Positions 37,136-46,483 are shown, numbered from the stretch's first letter. The stretch: DNA of 64,000 nucleotides from UBA8199 sp964507045 (GCA_964507045.1 CAZDOO010000002.1:1-64000); one strand, 5' to 3'. Notes: generated by a model from the letters alone, not told the origin. Numbers and translations: made by a program.

Positions 37136-38272
37136 ATGAGGAGACGTGTTCCAGCCTCAGCGGGGGATGCGCGCTTTATGCGCCTGGCTTTGCGGCTGGC
37201 GCGCCGGGGCTATGGCACGACCTCGCCCAATCCGATGGTGGGGGCGGTTTTGGTCAGGGGCAGCCAAGTCATCGGGCAAGGGTGGCATCGCCAGGCAGGC
37301 GAACCCCACGCGGAGATCGAGGCGCTCCGCGATGCGCGGGACCGGAAACATGCCGTCAAAGGCGCAACGCTTTACGTGACGCTGGAACCCTGCTGCACGC
37401 AGGGGCGAACTCCCCCCTGCACAGAGGCCATCAAGGCAGCCGGCATCGCACGGGTTGTCGTAGGCGCGACGGACCCGAACCCGAAGCACTCTGGCCGGGC
37501 GTTTGGGATACTGCGCCGGGCGGGAATTGCGGTCGCCTCGGGTGTCATGGGCAGCGAGTGCGAGCGGCTCACTGAGGCGTTTAATCATTGGATTGTCCGG
37601 TGCACGCCGTTCGTGACCGTAAAGGCGGGCATGACTCTCGATGGCAAGATTGCGACTGCCGCCGGCCAGTCCAGGTGGATTACGGGTGGGGCGGCGCGAA
37701 ACTACGGCATGAAGCTGCGGCGTGGGTCGGATGCCATCCTGGTGGGGATTGGCACGGTGCTGGCGGATGATCCCAGCCTTACCGTAAGGGGCCCGAAGGC
37801 CGAGGTGCGCGGGCGCAAACTGCGCCGCATCGTGCTGGACGCAATGGCGCGGACACCTCTGGGGGCCAAGGTTGTGAGTGATGGCTGGACGGCGCTGACA
37901 ACGATCGTGGTAAGCAAGTCCGCCCCGCGAACGCGCGTTGCGGCTTTGGCCAAGCGGGTGCGGGTGCTGGTCGCCCCGGCGGCTGAAGGCAAGATCAGTT
38001 TGCGGTGGTTGCTCAAAAAGCTCGGCGCGGAGAATGTTACAAGTCTCCTGGTCGAAGGAGGAGGAGAGGTCAATGCTTCGTTTCTGCTGCAAGGGTTGGC
38101 GCAGCGCATAGCGTTTTTCTACGCCCCAAAGATTCTGGGTGGGCGCGATTCACGGCGAGCCGTTGCCGGCGAGGGCGCCCGGACGCTGGCGGACTGCTTG
38201 CGCCTGAACGACTTGAAGTGGCGCCGGTTGGGCTCTGACTGGCTGCTGGAAGCCGGCGTCAGGCGCCCTTGA
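37136..38272 (+). CDS. ribD: Bifunctional riboflavin biosynthesis deaminase/reductase RibD
   Basis: 378 residues. The N-terminal deaminase has the zinc motifs HAE (GEPHAEIEAL) and PCCTQGRTPPC with a preceding VTLEPCC. The reductase domain follows: VTVKAGMTLDGKIATAAGQSRWITG, LVGIGTVLADDPSLTVR, and the C-terminal SLLVEGGGEVNASFL. It catalyses deamination and then NADPH-dependent ribose reduction in flavin synthesis. It starts 14 bp after ftsY and is followed by ribE. No FMN riboswitch is visible upstream. Confidence 0.97.
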   Translation: MRRRVPASAGDARFMRLALRLARRGYGTTSPNPMVGAVLVRGSQVIGQGWHRQAGEPHAEIEALRDARDRKHAVKGATLYVTLEPCCTQGRTPPCTEAIKAAGIARVVVGATDPNPKHSGRAFGILRRAGIAVASGVMGSECERLTEAFNHWIVRCTPFVTVKAGMTLDGKIATAAGQSRWITGGAARNYGMKLRRGSDAILVGIGTVLADDPSLTVRGPKAEVRGRKLRRIVLDAMARTPLGAKVVSDGWTALTTIVVSKSAPRTRVAALAKRVRVLVAPAAEGKISLRWLLKKLGAENVTSLLVEGGGEVNASFLLQGLAQRIAFFYAPKILGGRDSRRAVAGEGARTLADCLRLNDLKWRRLGSDWLLEAGVRRP

Positions 38273-38323
38273 AGCGCTTCCTTTAGGGTTTTGCATTGCG
38301 GCTCAGCGAGGTATTATTCGGCT

Positions 38324-38935
38324 ATGTTTACTGGTATTGTTGAGGAAACGGGCACGGTGGAACGGATCAAGCCCGCGGCAAAATCCATTGAGTTGACTGT
38401 GCGGACCAATGTCTGCGGAAGGGGGCTGAAAGTGGGGGCCAGCCTCGCGATTAACGGCTGCTGCCTGACAGTCGTGAAACTGGCCGCTCGCGGCAAGGGC
38501 AAGTTGGCGCAGTTTGATCTACTGAAGGAAACCTGGATTCGGACCAACCTGCAGTTTGCCAAGCCCGGCTCGCTGGTAAACCTGGAGCGGCCCCTGCGCA
38601 CGGACGGGAATCTGGGCGGGCATTTTGTCACGGGCCACATTGACGGCATTGGCCGGATCACGCGCTGGGAGCGACTGGGCCAGGATCACGTGCTGGACAT
38701 TGCCGCCCCGCCGGAGGTGATGCGCTACGTGGTGTTCAAGGGTTCGATGGCGGTGGATGGCATCAGCCTTACGGTCGCGGGCGTGCAGAAGCGCTCCTTC
38801 CGCATCTGGATTATCCCGCACACCTATGAAGTTACCGCATTGCGCGAGCGCAAAGTGGGCGATGCCGTCAACCTTGAAGCCGATCTGGTGGGCAAGTACG
38901 TGGAGAAGTTTGTCGCTGCCCGGACGTGCCGTTGA
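38324..38935 (+). CDS. ribE: Riboflavin synthase alpha chain
   Basis: 203 residues, made of two lumazine-binding repeats. The start MFTGIVEETGTVE at 38324 is the standard N-terminus (the frame opens earlier at 38291). Motifs include INGCCLTV in repeat 1, GGHFVTGHIDGIG, and VDGISLTV with IWIIPHT in repeat 2. It dismutates two 6,7-dimethyl-8-ribityllumazines into riboflavin. Lies 51 bp after ribD. ribBA and ribH are outside the window. Confidence 0.96.
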   Translation: MFTGIVEETGTVERIKPAAKSIELTVRTNVCGRGLKVGASLAINGCCLTVVKLAARGKGKLAQFDLLKETWIRTNLQFAKPGSLVNLERPLRTDGNLGGHFVTGHIDGIGRITRWERLGQDHVLDIAAPPEVMRYVVFKGSMAVDGISLTVAGVQKRSFRIWIIPHTYEVTALRERKVGDAVNLEADLVGKYVEKFVAARTCR

Positions 38936-38972
38936 GGCGGGCGGGCACCGCCGGAGCTCAACCGGGGAGAGA

Positions 38973-39263
38973 TCAAGCCAGCCACAACAGGTACCACTTT
39001 CGCTTCTTCGGCAGCCCCTCCTTCACCGCGTGGGGCTTATTCTCCTCCTTGGACATGGAGGCGGGTGTGATCTCGCGCACGCGACCCGCGGGCATGAAAT
39101 GCTCCTGGCCCCTGGCGTCTTTGAATTGGTAAGTATCCTCCTTTAATTTAGGCTTGGAGGCAGTGGTAATCTGTGTGCCGTTATTGAGCTTAATGACATA
39201 CTGATGCGTGCAGCCGGTCAGCGCTATTGCGGCAATAAGCATTGACAAGGATAAATGCCTCAT
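38973..39263 (-). CDS. YgdI/YgdR-like lipoprotein
   Basis: 96 residues. Lipobox LTGC, then the small SH3-like domain typical of YgdI/YgdR (DUF903): YVIKLNNGTQITTASKPKLKEDTYQFKDARGQEHFMP, with a final REITP. A 25-residue basic tail follows (EGLPKKRKWYLLWLA). The role is unknown in E. coli as well. Convergent with ribE. Confidence 0.85.
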   Translation of the reverse strand: MRHLSLSMLIAAIALTGCTHQYVIKLNNGTQITTASKPKLKEDTYQFKDARGQEHFMPAGRVREITPASMSKEENKPHAVKEGLPKKRKWYLLWLA

Positions 39264-39322
39264 AGGATTACGATAATTAGAACGTGCGGTTGATTATCTT
39301 CTCGGTCGGTTTGGAGCTTCGG

Positions 39323-39784
39323 TCAGTCATCCGGCTTTTCCTCCGAGTGCGTCAGGAATTCCATTTTTCCCTGCTTGGCCACTTGCTGCAGATAGGCCTG
39401 GATCGAGCTGGAGGTGCCCAGATACAGCGGGTCAAACAGAGCGAGGAGAACGGCTGGTCGGCTGCCTCTCTTCTTCAGCCAGAGCTCGATCCAGCCTTTG
39501 ACTTCACTGGGCAAGGCTTCCGCGTGGTGAACGGAAATAACCACCAGGTCGGCGGCGGCAGCCTCTCCGGCGGCAATGGCCCTCAACTGAGCCGTTCGTA
39601 ACTCCGTGAGCAACCACAGCTCCTTGGCGATGACACAGTTCGGCCGCAGGCATCGAGCAAGCGCCTGACAGAACTCCTCCGTGCGAGTGCCCGTGGCTGA
39701 ATCCTCATGGACGGCTGACACGACCAAGCGCTTGGCCTTCTGCCAAAGCGGCCATACCCGCAATCTCGATAACGTCGCGTCCAT
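39323..39784 (-). CDS. Conserved hypothetical protein, Rossmann-like
   Basis: 153 residues, no signal peptide. The layout alternates strands and helices (RLVVSAVHED, EFCQALARCLRP, ADLVVISVHHAE, AVLLALFDP), suggesting a small flavodoxin or receiver-like fold. No catalytic or metal motif stands out and I do not recognise the family. It follows the lipoprotein gene's control region and is on the same strand as tRNA-Leu. Confidence 0.65.
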   Translation of the reverse strand: MDATLSRLRVWPLWQKAKRLVVSAVHEDSATGTRTEEFCQALARCLRPNCVIAKELWLLTELRTAQLRAIAAGEAAAADLVVISVHHAEALPSEVKGWIELWLKKRGSRPAVLLALFDPLYLGTSSSIQAYLQQVAKQGKMEFLTHSEEKPDD

Positions 39785-39874
39785 AGAAAGGGATTATGCT
39801 TTCGCCCCGCAGCGTCCGCCCGACCTGGTACGCGGGTCAAGTGGAATCGCGCAATCGTGGAAAGGAAAGAGAGT

Positions 39875-39959
39875 TGGTGCGCATAGCAGGACTTGAACCT
39901 GCACGGATTACTCCACTACCACCTCAAAGTAGCGCGTCTGCCAATTCCGCCATATGCGC
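39875..39959 (-). tRNA. tRNA-Leu (anticodon GAG)
   Basis: 85 nt including an encoded CCA. The acceptor stem GCGCATA pairs with TATGCGC; the D-arm contains TGGCGGAATTGGCAGACGC, typical of Leu; the anticodon loop is TTGAGGT, so the anticodon is GAG. A long variable arm (TAGTGGAGTAATCCG) and a TTCAAGT T-loop confirm the class II leucine type. Confidence 0.95.
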
Positions 39960-40619
39960 ACAGAACTGCCAATAATGAAGCAGTCCCGCGGCGGGTGCGC
40001 AAGGCCAAATTCGCCTCCGCTCCCGCTTTGTGCGCAGATCATTCTTGTAGGTTCGGACACCTCATCGACGTTCTGCTTCAGCGGGGTGTCAATGAAACGT
40101 CAGCAAAAGGTTTGGTGTTCCACTCAATAGACACAGTTACATGCCGCCAGACCAAGCACCCGCCGGATTAGAAAGTGGCGTCCTGTCCGTTTATGAGACA
40201 GCGACGGTGTCCGGATGTGCTTGGAAGACCCAAGTGAATCCTTACATAGACACTCGCAATCGCGGGGCTCCCGCCAGCCATGCCGGCGTGACCACGGTGG
40301 ACTCCCCGGTGTATCTCCCATGGGAGATACACCGGGGAATCACTGCGGAATTACCGTAGAGTAGCCCTGACCACCCCCTGGGTGGTGAGGAGCAGTGCCA
40401 GAAGGAACGGCGGAGGCAGGGGGATGGCGACCGGCCAACATGGCCGGTTACGTCAGTCTCGTGGGCTGTGGCTGGAAACCCCCAAGAGAAGGCAATTCCA
40501 ACAGGTTCCGACCGGGTTGGAATTGTGCGCTCCGGACGGCGGCTAGGTTAGCGGAATTGCGGAACTGCTGAGTTTGGAGGGGCTGCTGCCCGTTCAAGGG
40601 ATAGGATGCGCTACCCGCA
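39960..40619. other. 660-bp intergenic region with hairpins
   Basis: No protein gene is supported. It contains the 34-bp perfect palindrome at 40304-40337, a small CCACCC/GGGTGG hairpin near 40371-40386, and a GACCGGCCAACATGGCCGGTT hairpin near 40428-40449 (20 of these bases form the stem-loop). The dense pairing between 40360 and 40600 might be a structured RNA, but it matches no riboswitch, RNase P, tmRNA or SRP signature I know. Confidence 0.4.
40304..40337. repeat. 34-bp perfect palindrome
   Basis: CCCCGGTGTATCTCCCA is followed directly by its exact reverse complement, so the two 17-bp arms have no loop. Flanking bases extend the match with one mismatch. There is no T-tract, so it is not an obvious terminator. 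It may be a dyad for a binding protein or a simpler member of the hairpin class at 13685. Confidence 0.85.
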
Positions 40620-42401
40620 CTACTGCTTCTTGAAATACAACTCTTCCAGATTCCAGGTCAGGCGATACGGGCTGAGCGCGGCGGGGCGGAGGTTGCCCAC
40701 GTTGGCGCGGATGGCGGCAGCGGCAAAGGGCGCGACTGTGTAAATCATGGGCTGTTCCTCTGCCAGAATTGCCTGCACTTCGTCGAAGCTCTTTTTCCGC
40801 TGTGTGGTATCCAGCGTTCGCATCTGGGCGTCCATGAGCGCGTCAATCCGGGCTTCCCAATCGGTTGAGGGTGTTTTTTGGAAGGGGAACCACTGGTGCA
40901 GCTCCTCGCTGGACCGCAACACGTTGATCTGGGAAGCCGGGTCGCTGCCCCCGCCCCCCAAGCCCATCAGGGCGCATTCGTAGTCGAAAGTGACATTGAT
41001 TCGCTCCACCAGCGCCAGGTAGTCCATAGGCACGTAAGTGAGCTTGAGCCCGAGTTGCTTGAGGTCTTCCTGGATCAGGAGCGCCGCCTTTTCGCGGAGG
41101 GGATTGCCGCTGTTGGAATAGAACAGAATCTCGATTGGGGTGCCGTCCGTGTCCTCCATCACGCCATCGTGGTTACGATCCTGGATGCCGATCTCCGCCA
41201 GCAAGGCGCGCGCACGGGCAGGGTCAAAGCCGTAGTGCGGGATGTGGGGATTACTCCATTTCAGATTCTCGGCAGAAAGAAAGCTGTAAGCCGGCAAAGC
41301 GCGCCCGTTGTAGACCTCACGCACCAAGCGGTCCCGGTCAATGGCGCAGGAGAACGCCTGCCGGAATTTCTTGTTCCGGAACCACTTGAGCTTGGCGGGA
41401 TTGACGATGGGGTGGCCGGCGGCATTAGTGCCGGTATTCTGATTGAACCACAGGAAATTGCGCTCAGCCCCGGCGCCGAGGTCGACAAGTTGGAAGCGTC
41501 CACTCGCGGACGCCTGCTTGAAGGCGGTATAGTTCTGCGGGCGCAGCGTTTCGCACACGTCGCTGTTGCCGTCGAGGAAGAGCGTCGTATCGCCAGCAGC
41601 GCCCCCGCGCACGGTGAACAGCACCTCGTCGAAATAGGGAAGGCGCGCCCCCTGCCGGTCCACGGCCCAGTATTCCGGGTTGCGCTCCAGCAGGGTGGAT
41701 TGCCCCAGCCGGAACTCCTTGAGGCGATACGGTCCGGAACCGACGATGCGGGCGGGTTTCGCGGTTGTGCCGTACGCTGCAGGGAAGACGTTTGCCTTTA
41801 CAGCCGTCTCCAGCACGTGCCGGGGCAGGATTGGTACGCCGCCGAAGAACTCTACGAACGGCGCAAAGACTTCCGATGTCACCACCTGCACTGTGAAATC
41901 ATCAACCTTGGTCACCGCAAACGCCTGGCCGTCGGTATGGAACAAGTCGAAGACGGTCTGGGGGAACGCCCGGTTGAGGATAACACTGTTCCAAGTAAAG
42001 ACCACATCATTGGCAGTTAACGGTTCGCCGTCGCTCCAGCGCACGCCGGGGCGCAATTTGAAGGTCCACGTTTTCTGGTCGGGGGCAACGGACCACGATT
42101 CGGCAAGGGCGGGGCCGGGTTCCTGCGTGGCCCAATCCAGATGCACCAGTGGTGCAAAGAGCAGCCGGATGACGTTGTCGGATGCGGTATCGAAGGCGAA
42201 CAGGGGGTTAAACGTTTTCGGGCTGGCGCTGGTCCCGATTATGAAACGTCCGCCCCGCAGGCCCGGTTCGCTCTTGGTGGTGCGTGGGGACGCGGGCAGG
42301 GGATGCGGCGCGGCGGGCTTGGGAGTTTCGTGCCGGCCGCAGCCGGCCAACGCCAGCACGGTTCCGAGCAGTGCGATGCGAGAAAGGGAGGACGCAATCA
42401 T
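40620..42401 (-). CDS. Peptide/solute-binding lipoprotein of an ABC transporter (SBP family 5)
   Basis: 593 residues. A lipobox LAGC opens the mature protein. The family 5 (DppA/OppA) pattern is clear: FNPLFAFDTASDNVIRLLFAPLVHLDW, LAESWSVAPDQKTWTFKLRPGVRWSDGEPLTANDVVFTW, FRQAFSCAIDRDRLVREVYNGRALPAYSFL and ARALLAEIG. It binds oligopeptides or oligosaccharides for import. No permease or ATPase gene is adjacent, so its membrane partners are encoded elsewhere. Divergent from proB. Confidence 0.92.
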   Translation of the reverse strand: MIASSLSRIALLGTVLALAGCGRHETPKPAAPHPLPASPRTTKSEPGLRGGRFIIGTSASPKTFNPLFAFDTASDNVIRLLFAPLVHLDWATQEPGPALAESWSVAPDQKTWTFKLRPGVRWSDGEPLTANDVVFTWNSVILNRAFPQTVFDLFHTDGQAFAVTKVDDFTVQVVTSEVFAPFVEFFGGVPILPRHVLETAVKANVFPAAYGTTAKPARIVGSGPYRLKEFRLGQSTLLERNPEYWAVDRQGARLPYFDEVLFTVRGGAAGDTTLFLDGNSDVCETLRPQNYTAFKQASASGRFQLVDLGAGAERNFLWFNQNTGTNAAGHPIVNPAKLKWFRNKKFRQAFSCAIDRDRLVREVYNGRALPAYSFLSAENLKWSNPHIPHYGFDPARARALLAEIGIQDRNHDGVMEDTDGTPIEILFYSNSGNPLREKAALLIQEDLKQLGLKLTYVPMDYLALVERINVTFDYECALMGLGGGGSDPASQINVLRSSEELHQWFPFQKTPSTDWEARIDALMDAQMRTLDTTQRKKSFDEVQAILAEEQPMIYTVAPFAAAAIRANVGNLRPAALSPYRLTWNLEELYFKKQ

Positions 42402-42577
42402 TGTGCTGGGTTTCTTCTATCCGATTTGCCGCGCGCGGGCAAGGGCGTGCACAGGGTCTTTGAGGACGGTCCCGGGTCAGGTTGCTGCCGTTCAACCCTG
42501 GCCTGTGCCGCCAGGGCCCGGGCTGTGGCGGGAATTGGAAATCGACACCGGCCGGTGGCTCTGCTACCAAGCTTTAC

Positions 42578-43654
42578 GTGCGGACTAAGATCATCAAAGA
42601 CGTCACCCGCATTGTGGTGAAGCTGGGCACGGGCGTTCTGACTGACAGCCGGAAGCAGCCGGACCTTGCGCAGATGGAGCAGTTGGTGGCGCAGGTGGCG
42701 GAGCAGCGGCAGGCGGGCCGCGAGATTGTGCTGGTCTCGTCGGGCGCCGTGGGCGCGGGCATGGGTGTGTTGGGCTTCGATAAACGCCCCGCCGAGCTGG
42801 CGGAGCTGCAAGCGTGCGCGGCGGTGGGCCAATCGCGGCTCATGGCCATTTACGAGAAGCTCTTCGCGGCGCACGGCTTGTCCGTCGCCCAAATCCTCCT
42901 CACCCACGACGATTTGGAACACCACGAGCGCCATCTTAACGCTCGCAATACGCTCGTTACACTCCTGCGGCACGGTATCGTCCCCATTATCAACGAAAAC
43001 GACGTGATCTCATTCACGGAGCTCAAGTTTGGCGACAACGACAAGCTCTCCGCGCTGGTCGCATCGCTGCTGCCGGCAGATTTGCTGCTCATCCTGACAA
43101 CGGTGGACGGCGTGTTGGAAAACTTCGGCAAAGCCAATCCCCGGACCATCCCCGTCATCGCGCAAGTGGATGCGGCGCTGGAGCAGAAGGCCGGCGGGAC
43201 GGATAGCGCCACCGCCGTCGGCGGGATGGCCTCGAAGATCCAGGCGGCCAAGATCGCCATGCGGTCGGGTATCCCGCTCGTCATCGCGTCCGGCCGGAAG
43301 AAGCGCATCGTGGCCCGCGTCGTGGCGGGCGAGGAGGAAGGCACGCTGTTCGTGCCCCGGCCGATGCGGCTCCAGGGCCGCAAGCGGTGGATCGCCTTCT
43401 TTCATCATCCCAAAGGCGCGCTGTTTGTGGATGCCGGGGCGAAAAAGGCGCTGCGGGAAGCGGGCAAGAGCTTGCTGCCGCCCGGCATTGTGCGCTGCGA
43501 GGGTGAGTTTGCGGCCGAAGAAGTGGTGCGCATCTGCGATCAGGACGGCACCGAATTCGCTCGCGGCATCGCCGGGTTTGGCGCCGCTGAGATCAAGGCC
43601 CGGAAGCTCCAGCGGGTGGAAGTAGTGCACCGGGACAATTTGGTCATACTGTAA
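42578..43654 (+). CDS. proB: Glutamate 5-kinase
   Basis: 358 residues from the GTG at 42578; the frame opens at 42482, but the kinase begins at TRIVVKLGTGVLTD. Motifs of the amino-acid kinase fold: VVKLGTG, LVSSGAVGAGMGVLG, CAAVGQSRLMAIYE, IINENDVISFTELKFGDNDKLSALVA, TTVDGV, and VGGMASKIQAAKIA. A C-terminal PUA domain follows (KGALFVDAGAKKAL to VVHRDNLVIL). First step of proline synthesis. proA is not adjacent. Confidence 0.96.
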   Translation: MRTKIIKDVTRIVVKLGTGVLTDSRKQPDLAQMEQLVAQVAEQRQAGREIVLVSSGAVGAGMGVLGFDKRPAELAELQACAAVGQSRLMAIYEKLFAAHGLSVAQILLTHDDLEHHERHLNARNTLVTLLRHGIVPIINENDVISFTELKFGDNDKLSALVASLLPADLLLILTTVDGVLENFGKANPRTIPVIAQVDAALEQKAGGTDSATAVGGMASKIQAAKIAMRSGIPLVIASGRKKRIVARVVAGEEEGTLFVPRPMRLQGRKRWIAFFHHPKGALFVDAGAKKALREAGKSLLPPGIVRCEGEFAAEEVVRICDQDGTEFARGIAGFGAAEIKARKLQRVEVVHRDNLVIL

Positions 43655-43656
43655 AC

Positions 43657-43733
43657 GGAATATTGGAGCAATGGAGTGTTGGACTGATAAGATGATACGT
43701 CCCAATACTCCATCACTCCACCACTCCATTTCC
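43657..43733. repeat. Inverted pair of short degenerate repeats between proB and mazG
   Basis: Left tract (43657-43685) has TTGGAGCAATGGAGTGTTGG units; right tract (43701-43733) has the complementary CAATACTCCATCACTCCACC type. Together they could fold into an imperfect hairpin. The units of about 7-8 bp vary, as in expanded degenerate repeats. Confidence 0.55.
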
Positions 43734-43741
43734 CCCTTTCC

Positions 43742-44413
43742 ATGAAACGACAACCTGCCATCAACGATTTGCTCGTTATTCTGGCCCGGCTGCGCTCGCC
43801 CAAGGGCTGTCCCTGGGACCGCCAGCAGAACCACATGACCCTGCGCTGGCATGCGGTCGAGGAGGTCTATGAGCTGCTCGATGCCATCGAAGCCGGGGAT
43901 GACCACGAGCTGGAAGAAGAATTGGGCGATTTGCTCCTGCAGGTGGTGTTCCACTGTCAGTTGGCCAAAGAGCGCGGCGCATTTGATTTTGAAAGGGTTG
44001 CCCGCCGCATCGCGGACAAACTGATCCGGCGCCATCCGCACGTCTTCGGCAAACTCCGCGTCAAGGATGTGGACGAAGTTTGGGCCAACTGGGAGAAGAT
44101 CAAGCGGGCCGAGAAGCACGGGACCCGGCATGCGCGCCCCTCGGCTCTGGACGGCATACCCAAACGCCTGCCGGCGCTGCTGCAGGCCGGCAAGCTCGTG
44201 CGCAAAGCGCACAAGGCCAAGCTGCTGACCGCCGCCGCTGGCCGGCCGGTCCGCACAAAGCGGGAACTGGCCCAGTTGCTATTTGTCCTGGCGCAATTTG
44301 CGCAGGAGCAAGGCTGGTCGGCCGAGGACCTGTTGCGGGGTGAGACAAGGCGGCGCGAGCGAATGTTCCGCCAGGCCGAAAGGCGCCAGGGACGGGTTGT
44401 GCCAGGCCGCTGA
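43742..44413 (+). CDS. mazG: Nucleoside triphosphate pyrophosphohydrolase MazG-like
   Basis: 223 residues. The MazG core is clear: RLRSPKGCPWDRQQNHMTLRWHAVEEVYELLDAIE, then ELEEELGDLLLQVVFHCQLAKERG, with the EE..E...E..D acidic metal-binding residues. The second half carries RRHPHVFG and WEKIKRAEK, seen in MazG of E. coli type. It hydrolyses non-canonical NTPs. Shorter than the two-domain E. coli enzyme (263 aa), with a basic tail. Confidence 0.93.
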   Translation: MKRQPAINDLLVILARLRSPKGCPWDRQQNHMTLRWHAVEEVYELLDAIEAGDDHELEEELGDLLLQVVFHCQLAKERGAFDFERVARRIADKLIRRHPHVFGKLRVKDVDEVWANWEKIKRAEKHGTRHARPSALDGIPKRLPALLQAGKLVRKAHKAKLLTAAAGRPVRTKRELAQLLFVLAQFAQEQGWSAEDLLRGETRRRERMFRQAERRQGRVVPGR

Positions 44414-44469
44414 TTGACACTCCCGGCTAGACTCCGGGCTCCGGCTATGCTTCTTTCCCGGCACCTATT

Positions 44470-45579
44470 ATGACTGACCCGCGTTACCGGAAGCTGGCGA
44501 AGCTGCTCATCGAATACTCGACCGCCCTGAAGAAGGGGGACCGTGTGCTGCTCGACATGATTGATGTGCCAGACGAGTTTTCGATCGAGCTGATGCGGGC
44601 GGCGCGGGCGGCCGGCGCCACGCCGGTTATCGAGGTTCGCCACACGCGCATCAACCGCGAGGTGTTGCGCGCGACGAACGGGCAGCACGCGCGGCTGGTG
44701 TGCGACCTGGAGCTGTTCCGGATGAAGAGGATGCAGGCCTATATCGCGATTCGCGGCAGTGGCAACGCCTCCGAGAACGCCGACGTGGCGAGCGAGCGGA
44801 TGGCGCTCTATTCGCGCATCACGCGGCCGGTGCTGAACTATCGCGTGCGCAAGACGCGCTGGTGCGTGTTGCGCTGGCCCACGCCCAGCATGGCCCAGGC
44901 CGCCGGCATGAGCACCGAGGCGTTCGAGAATCTGTATTTCGACGTCTGCACGATGGACTACCGCAAGATGGCCCGCGCGATGGTGCCGCTGGAGCGCCGG
45001 ATGAAGAAGGCGGACCGCGTCCACATCAAAGGCCCCGGCACGGACCTCAGCTTCAGCATCAAGGGCATTGGCGCCAAGATGTGCAAAGGTGACCGGAACA
45101 TCCCGGATGGCGAGGTATTCTCCTGTCCCGTCAAAGACTCGATTAATGGCCGCATCCAGTTCAACACGCCGACCCTGTATTCGGGGACGAAGTTCGAGAA
45201 TGTGCGCTTGGAATTCAAGGCGGGCCGGGTCGTCAAGGCTGTCGCGAATAACGTGAAACGGCTCAACGAGATTCTGGATACCGACCCGGGGGCGCGCTAT
45301 ACGGGTGAATTCTCGTTGGGGTTCAATCCCTTCATTCTCAACCCGATGTGCGACATTCTATTCGATGAGAAGATTGCCGGCTCGCTGCACCTGACACCGG
45401 GGCAGGCGTACGAAGAGTGCGACAATGGCAATCATTCCGCCGTGCACTGGGACATGGTGCTCATCCAGCGCCCCGAGTGGGGCGGGGGGGAGATATGGTT
45501 CGACGGTGAGCTGATCCGCAAGAATGGCCTGTTTGTGCCGCGGGACTTGAAGCCGCTCAATCCGGCGAATTTGAAGTGA
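44470..45579 (+). CDS. M29-family metalloaminopeptidase
   Basis: 369 residues. The AmpS/PepS (M29) pattern is present: a substrate-access N-domain, then NIPDGEVFSCPVKDSINGRIQF (first Glu ligand), TGEFSLGFNP (second Glu), IAGSLHLTPGQAYEECDNGNHSAVHWDMVL (His and Asp ligands in H..H.D). The final FDGELIRKNGLF is also typical. Removes N-terminal residues from peptides in the cytoplasm. Converges on the LysR gene. Confidence 0.92.
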   Translation: MTDPRYRKLAKLLIEYSTALKKGDRVLLDMIDVPDEFSIELMRAARAAGATPVIEVRHTRINREVLRATNGQHARLVCDLELFRMKRMQAYIAIRGSGNASENADVASERMALYSRITRPVLNYRVRKTRWCVLRWPTPSMAQAAGMSTEAFENLYFDVCTMDYRKMARAMVPLERRMKKADRVHIKGPGTDLSFSIKGIGAKMCKGDRNIPDGEVFSCPVKDSINGRIQFNTPTLYSGTKFENVRLEFKAGRVVKAVANNVKRLNEILDTDPGARYTGEFSLGFNPFILNPMCDILFDEKIAGSLHLTPGQAYEECDNGNHSAVHWDMVLIQRPEWGGGEIWFDGELIRKNGLFVPRDLKPLNPANLK

Positions 45580-45601
45580 GCCGCGGCGGGCTCCGCCGGC
45601 T

Positions 45602-46483
45602 CTATTGTTCGTCCCTCAGCACGGCCAGGAACTGCTTCATTGCCGGCGAGAGAACTTTATTCTTCTTGTAGATGGCCGCCAGCGGGCGGCAGAACTCCCC
45701 GTCTTCGAGGGTCACTTTGACCAGAGTGCCCTTGTTGACCTCCTGCAGGATGGTGGTCTGCGGCACGATGGCAATGCCGGCGTCAATCTCGACCGCGCGC
45801 TTGACCGTCTCGATATTGTCGAACTCCATCACATGTTGCACCGGGACGGAGTGCTCCTTGAGGATGCGGTCCAGGGCCTTGCGGGTGGGGATGTCCGGCT
45901 CGAAGCTGATGAACTTCTGGCCGGATAGAGCCTGGAGGCGGATGCTCTTGTGCTTGGCGAACGGATGTTGCGGGTGGCAGATGACCACCAGCGGATCCTT
46001 TCGCAGCGAACAGACTTCCAGTTTGCTGTCGCGATTCGGATAAGCCACCAGACCCAGGTCTACGACGTTGCCGAACACCTCTTCATACACCTGGTTGGCA
46101 CGACGATACTCGATATGCACATTGACCGTTGGGTAGCTCTTGAGAAAGCGCTTGAGGTAGGGCGGCAGGTCGTGCAGACCGATGCTGTAAATGGTGGCGA
46201 TGCGGATGGTGCCCGAGATGAGGTCTTTGGTCTCCTGCAACTTTCGGTCGAGCCCATCGTAGATGCCGATGACCTGCTTGCTGTGGCTGTAGAGCACCTG
46301 GCCCTGCCGGGTGAGGTTGAACTTCTTCTTGCTGCGCTCGATGAGCCGCGCTTTGAAGAGGCGTTCCAGTGAGCTGATTTGCTGGCTGACGGCCGACTGG
46401 GTCACCTGATTGAGCAGCGCGGCCTTGGTGAAGCTCTTGGATTCCGCCAAGTCACAAAATACCTTCAGACTCTCGATTTGCAT
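45602..46483 (-). CDS. LysR-family transcriptional regulator
   Basis: 293 residues. The winged HTH is at residues 1-60: ESLKVFCDLAESKSFTKAAL, then TQSAVSQQISSLERLFKARL. The effector domain follows (LISGTIRIATIYSIGLHDLP, FDNIETVKRAVEIDAGIAIVPQ). The second half resembles CysB/CbbR-type members. Lies 33 bp downstream of the hybrid kinase gene on the same strand. Its target is unknown. Confidence 0.95.
   Translation of the reverse strand: MQIESLKVFCDLAESKSFTKAALLNQVTQSAVSQQISSLERLFKARLIERSKKKFNLTRQGQVLYSHSKQVIGIYDGLDRKLQETKDLISGTIRIATIYSIGLHDLPPYLKRFLKSYPTVNVHIEYRRANQVYEEVFGNVVDLGLVAYPNRDSKLEVCSLRKDPLVVICHPQHPFAKHKSIRLQALSGQKFISFEPDIPTRKALDRILKEHSVPVQHVMEFDNIETVKRAVEIDAGIAIVPQTTILQEVNKGTLVKVTLEDGEFCRPLAAIYKKNKVLSPAMKQFLAVLRDEQ

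Noticed and set aside
40360..40600. Possible structured RNA
   Set aside because: Several hairpins, but no match to riboswitches, RNase P, SRP RNA or tmRNA that I know.
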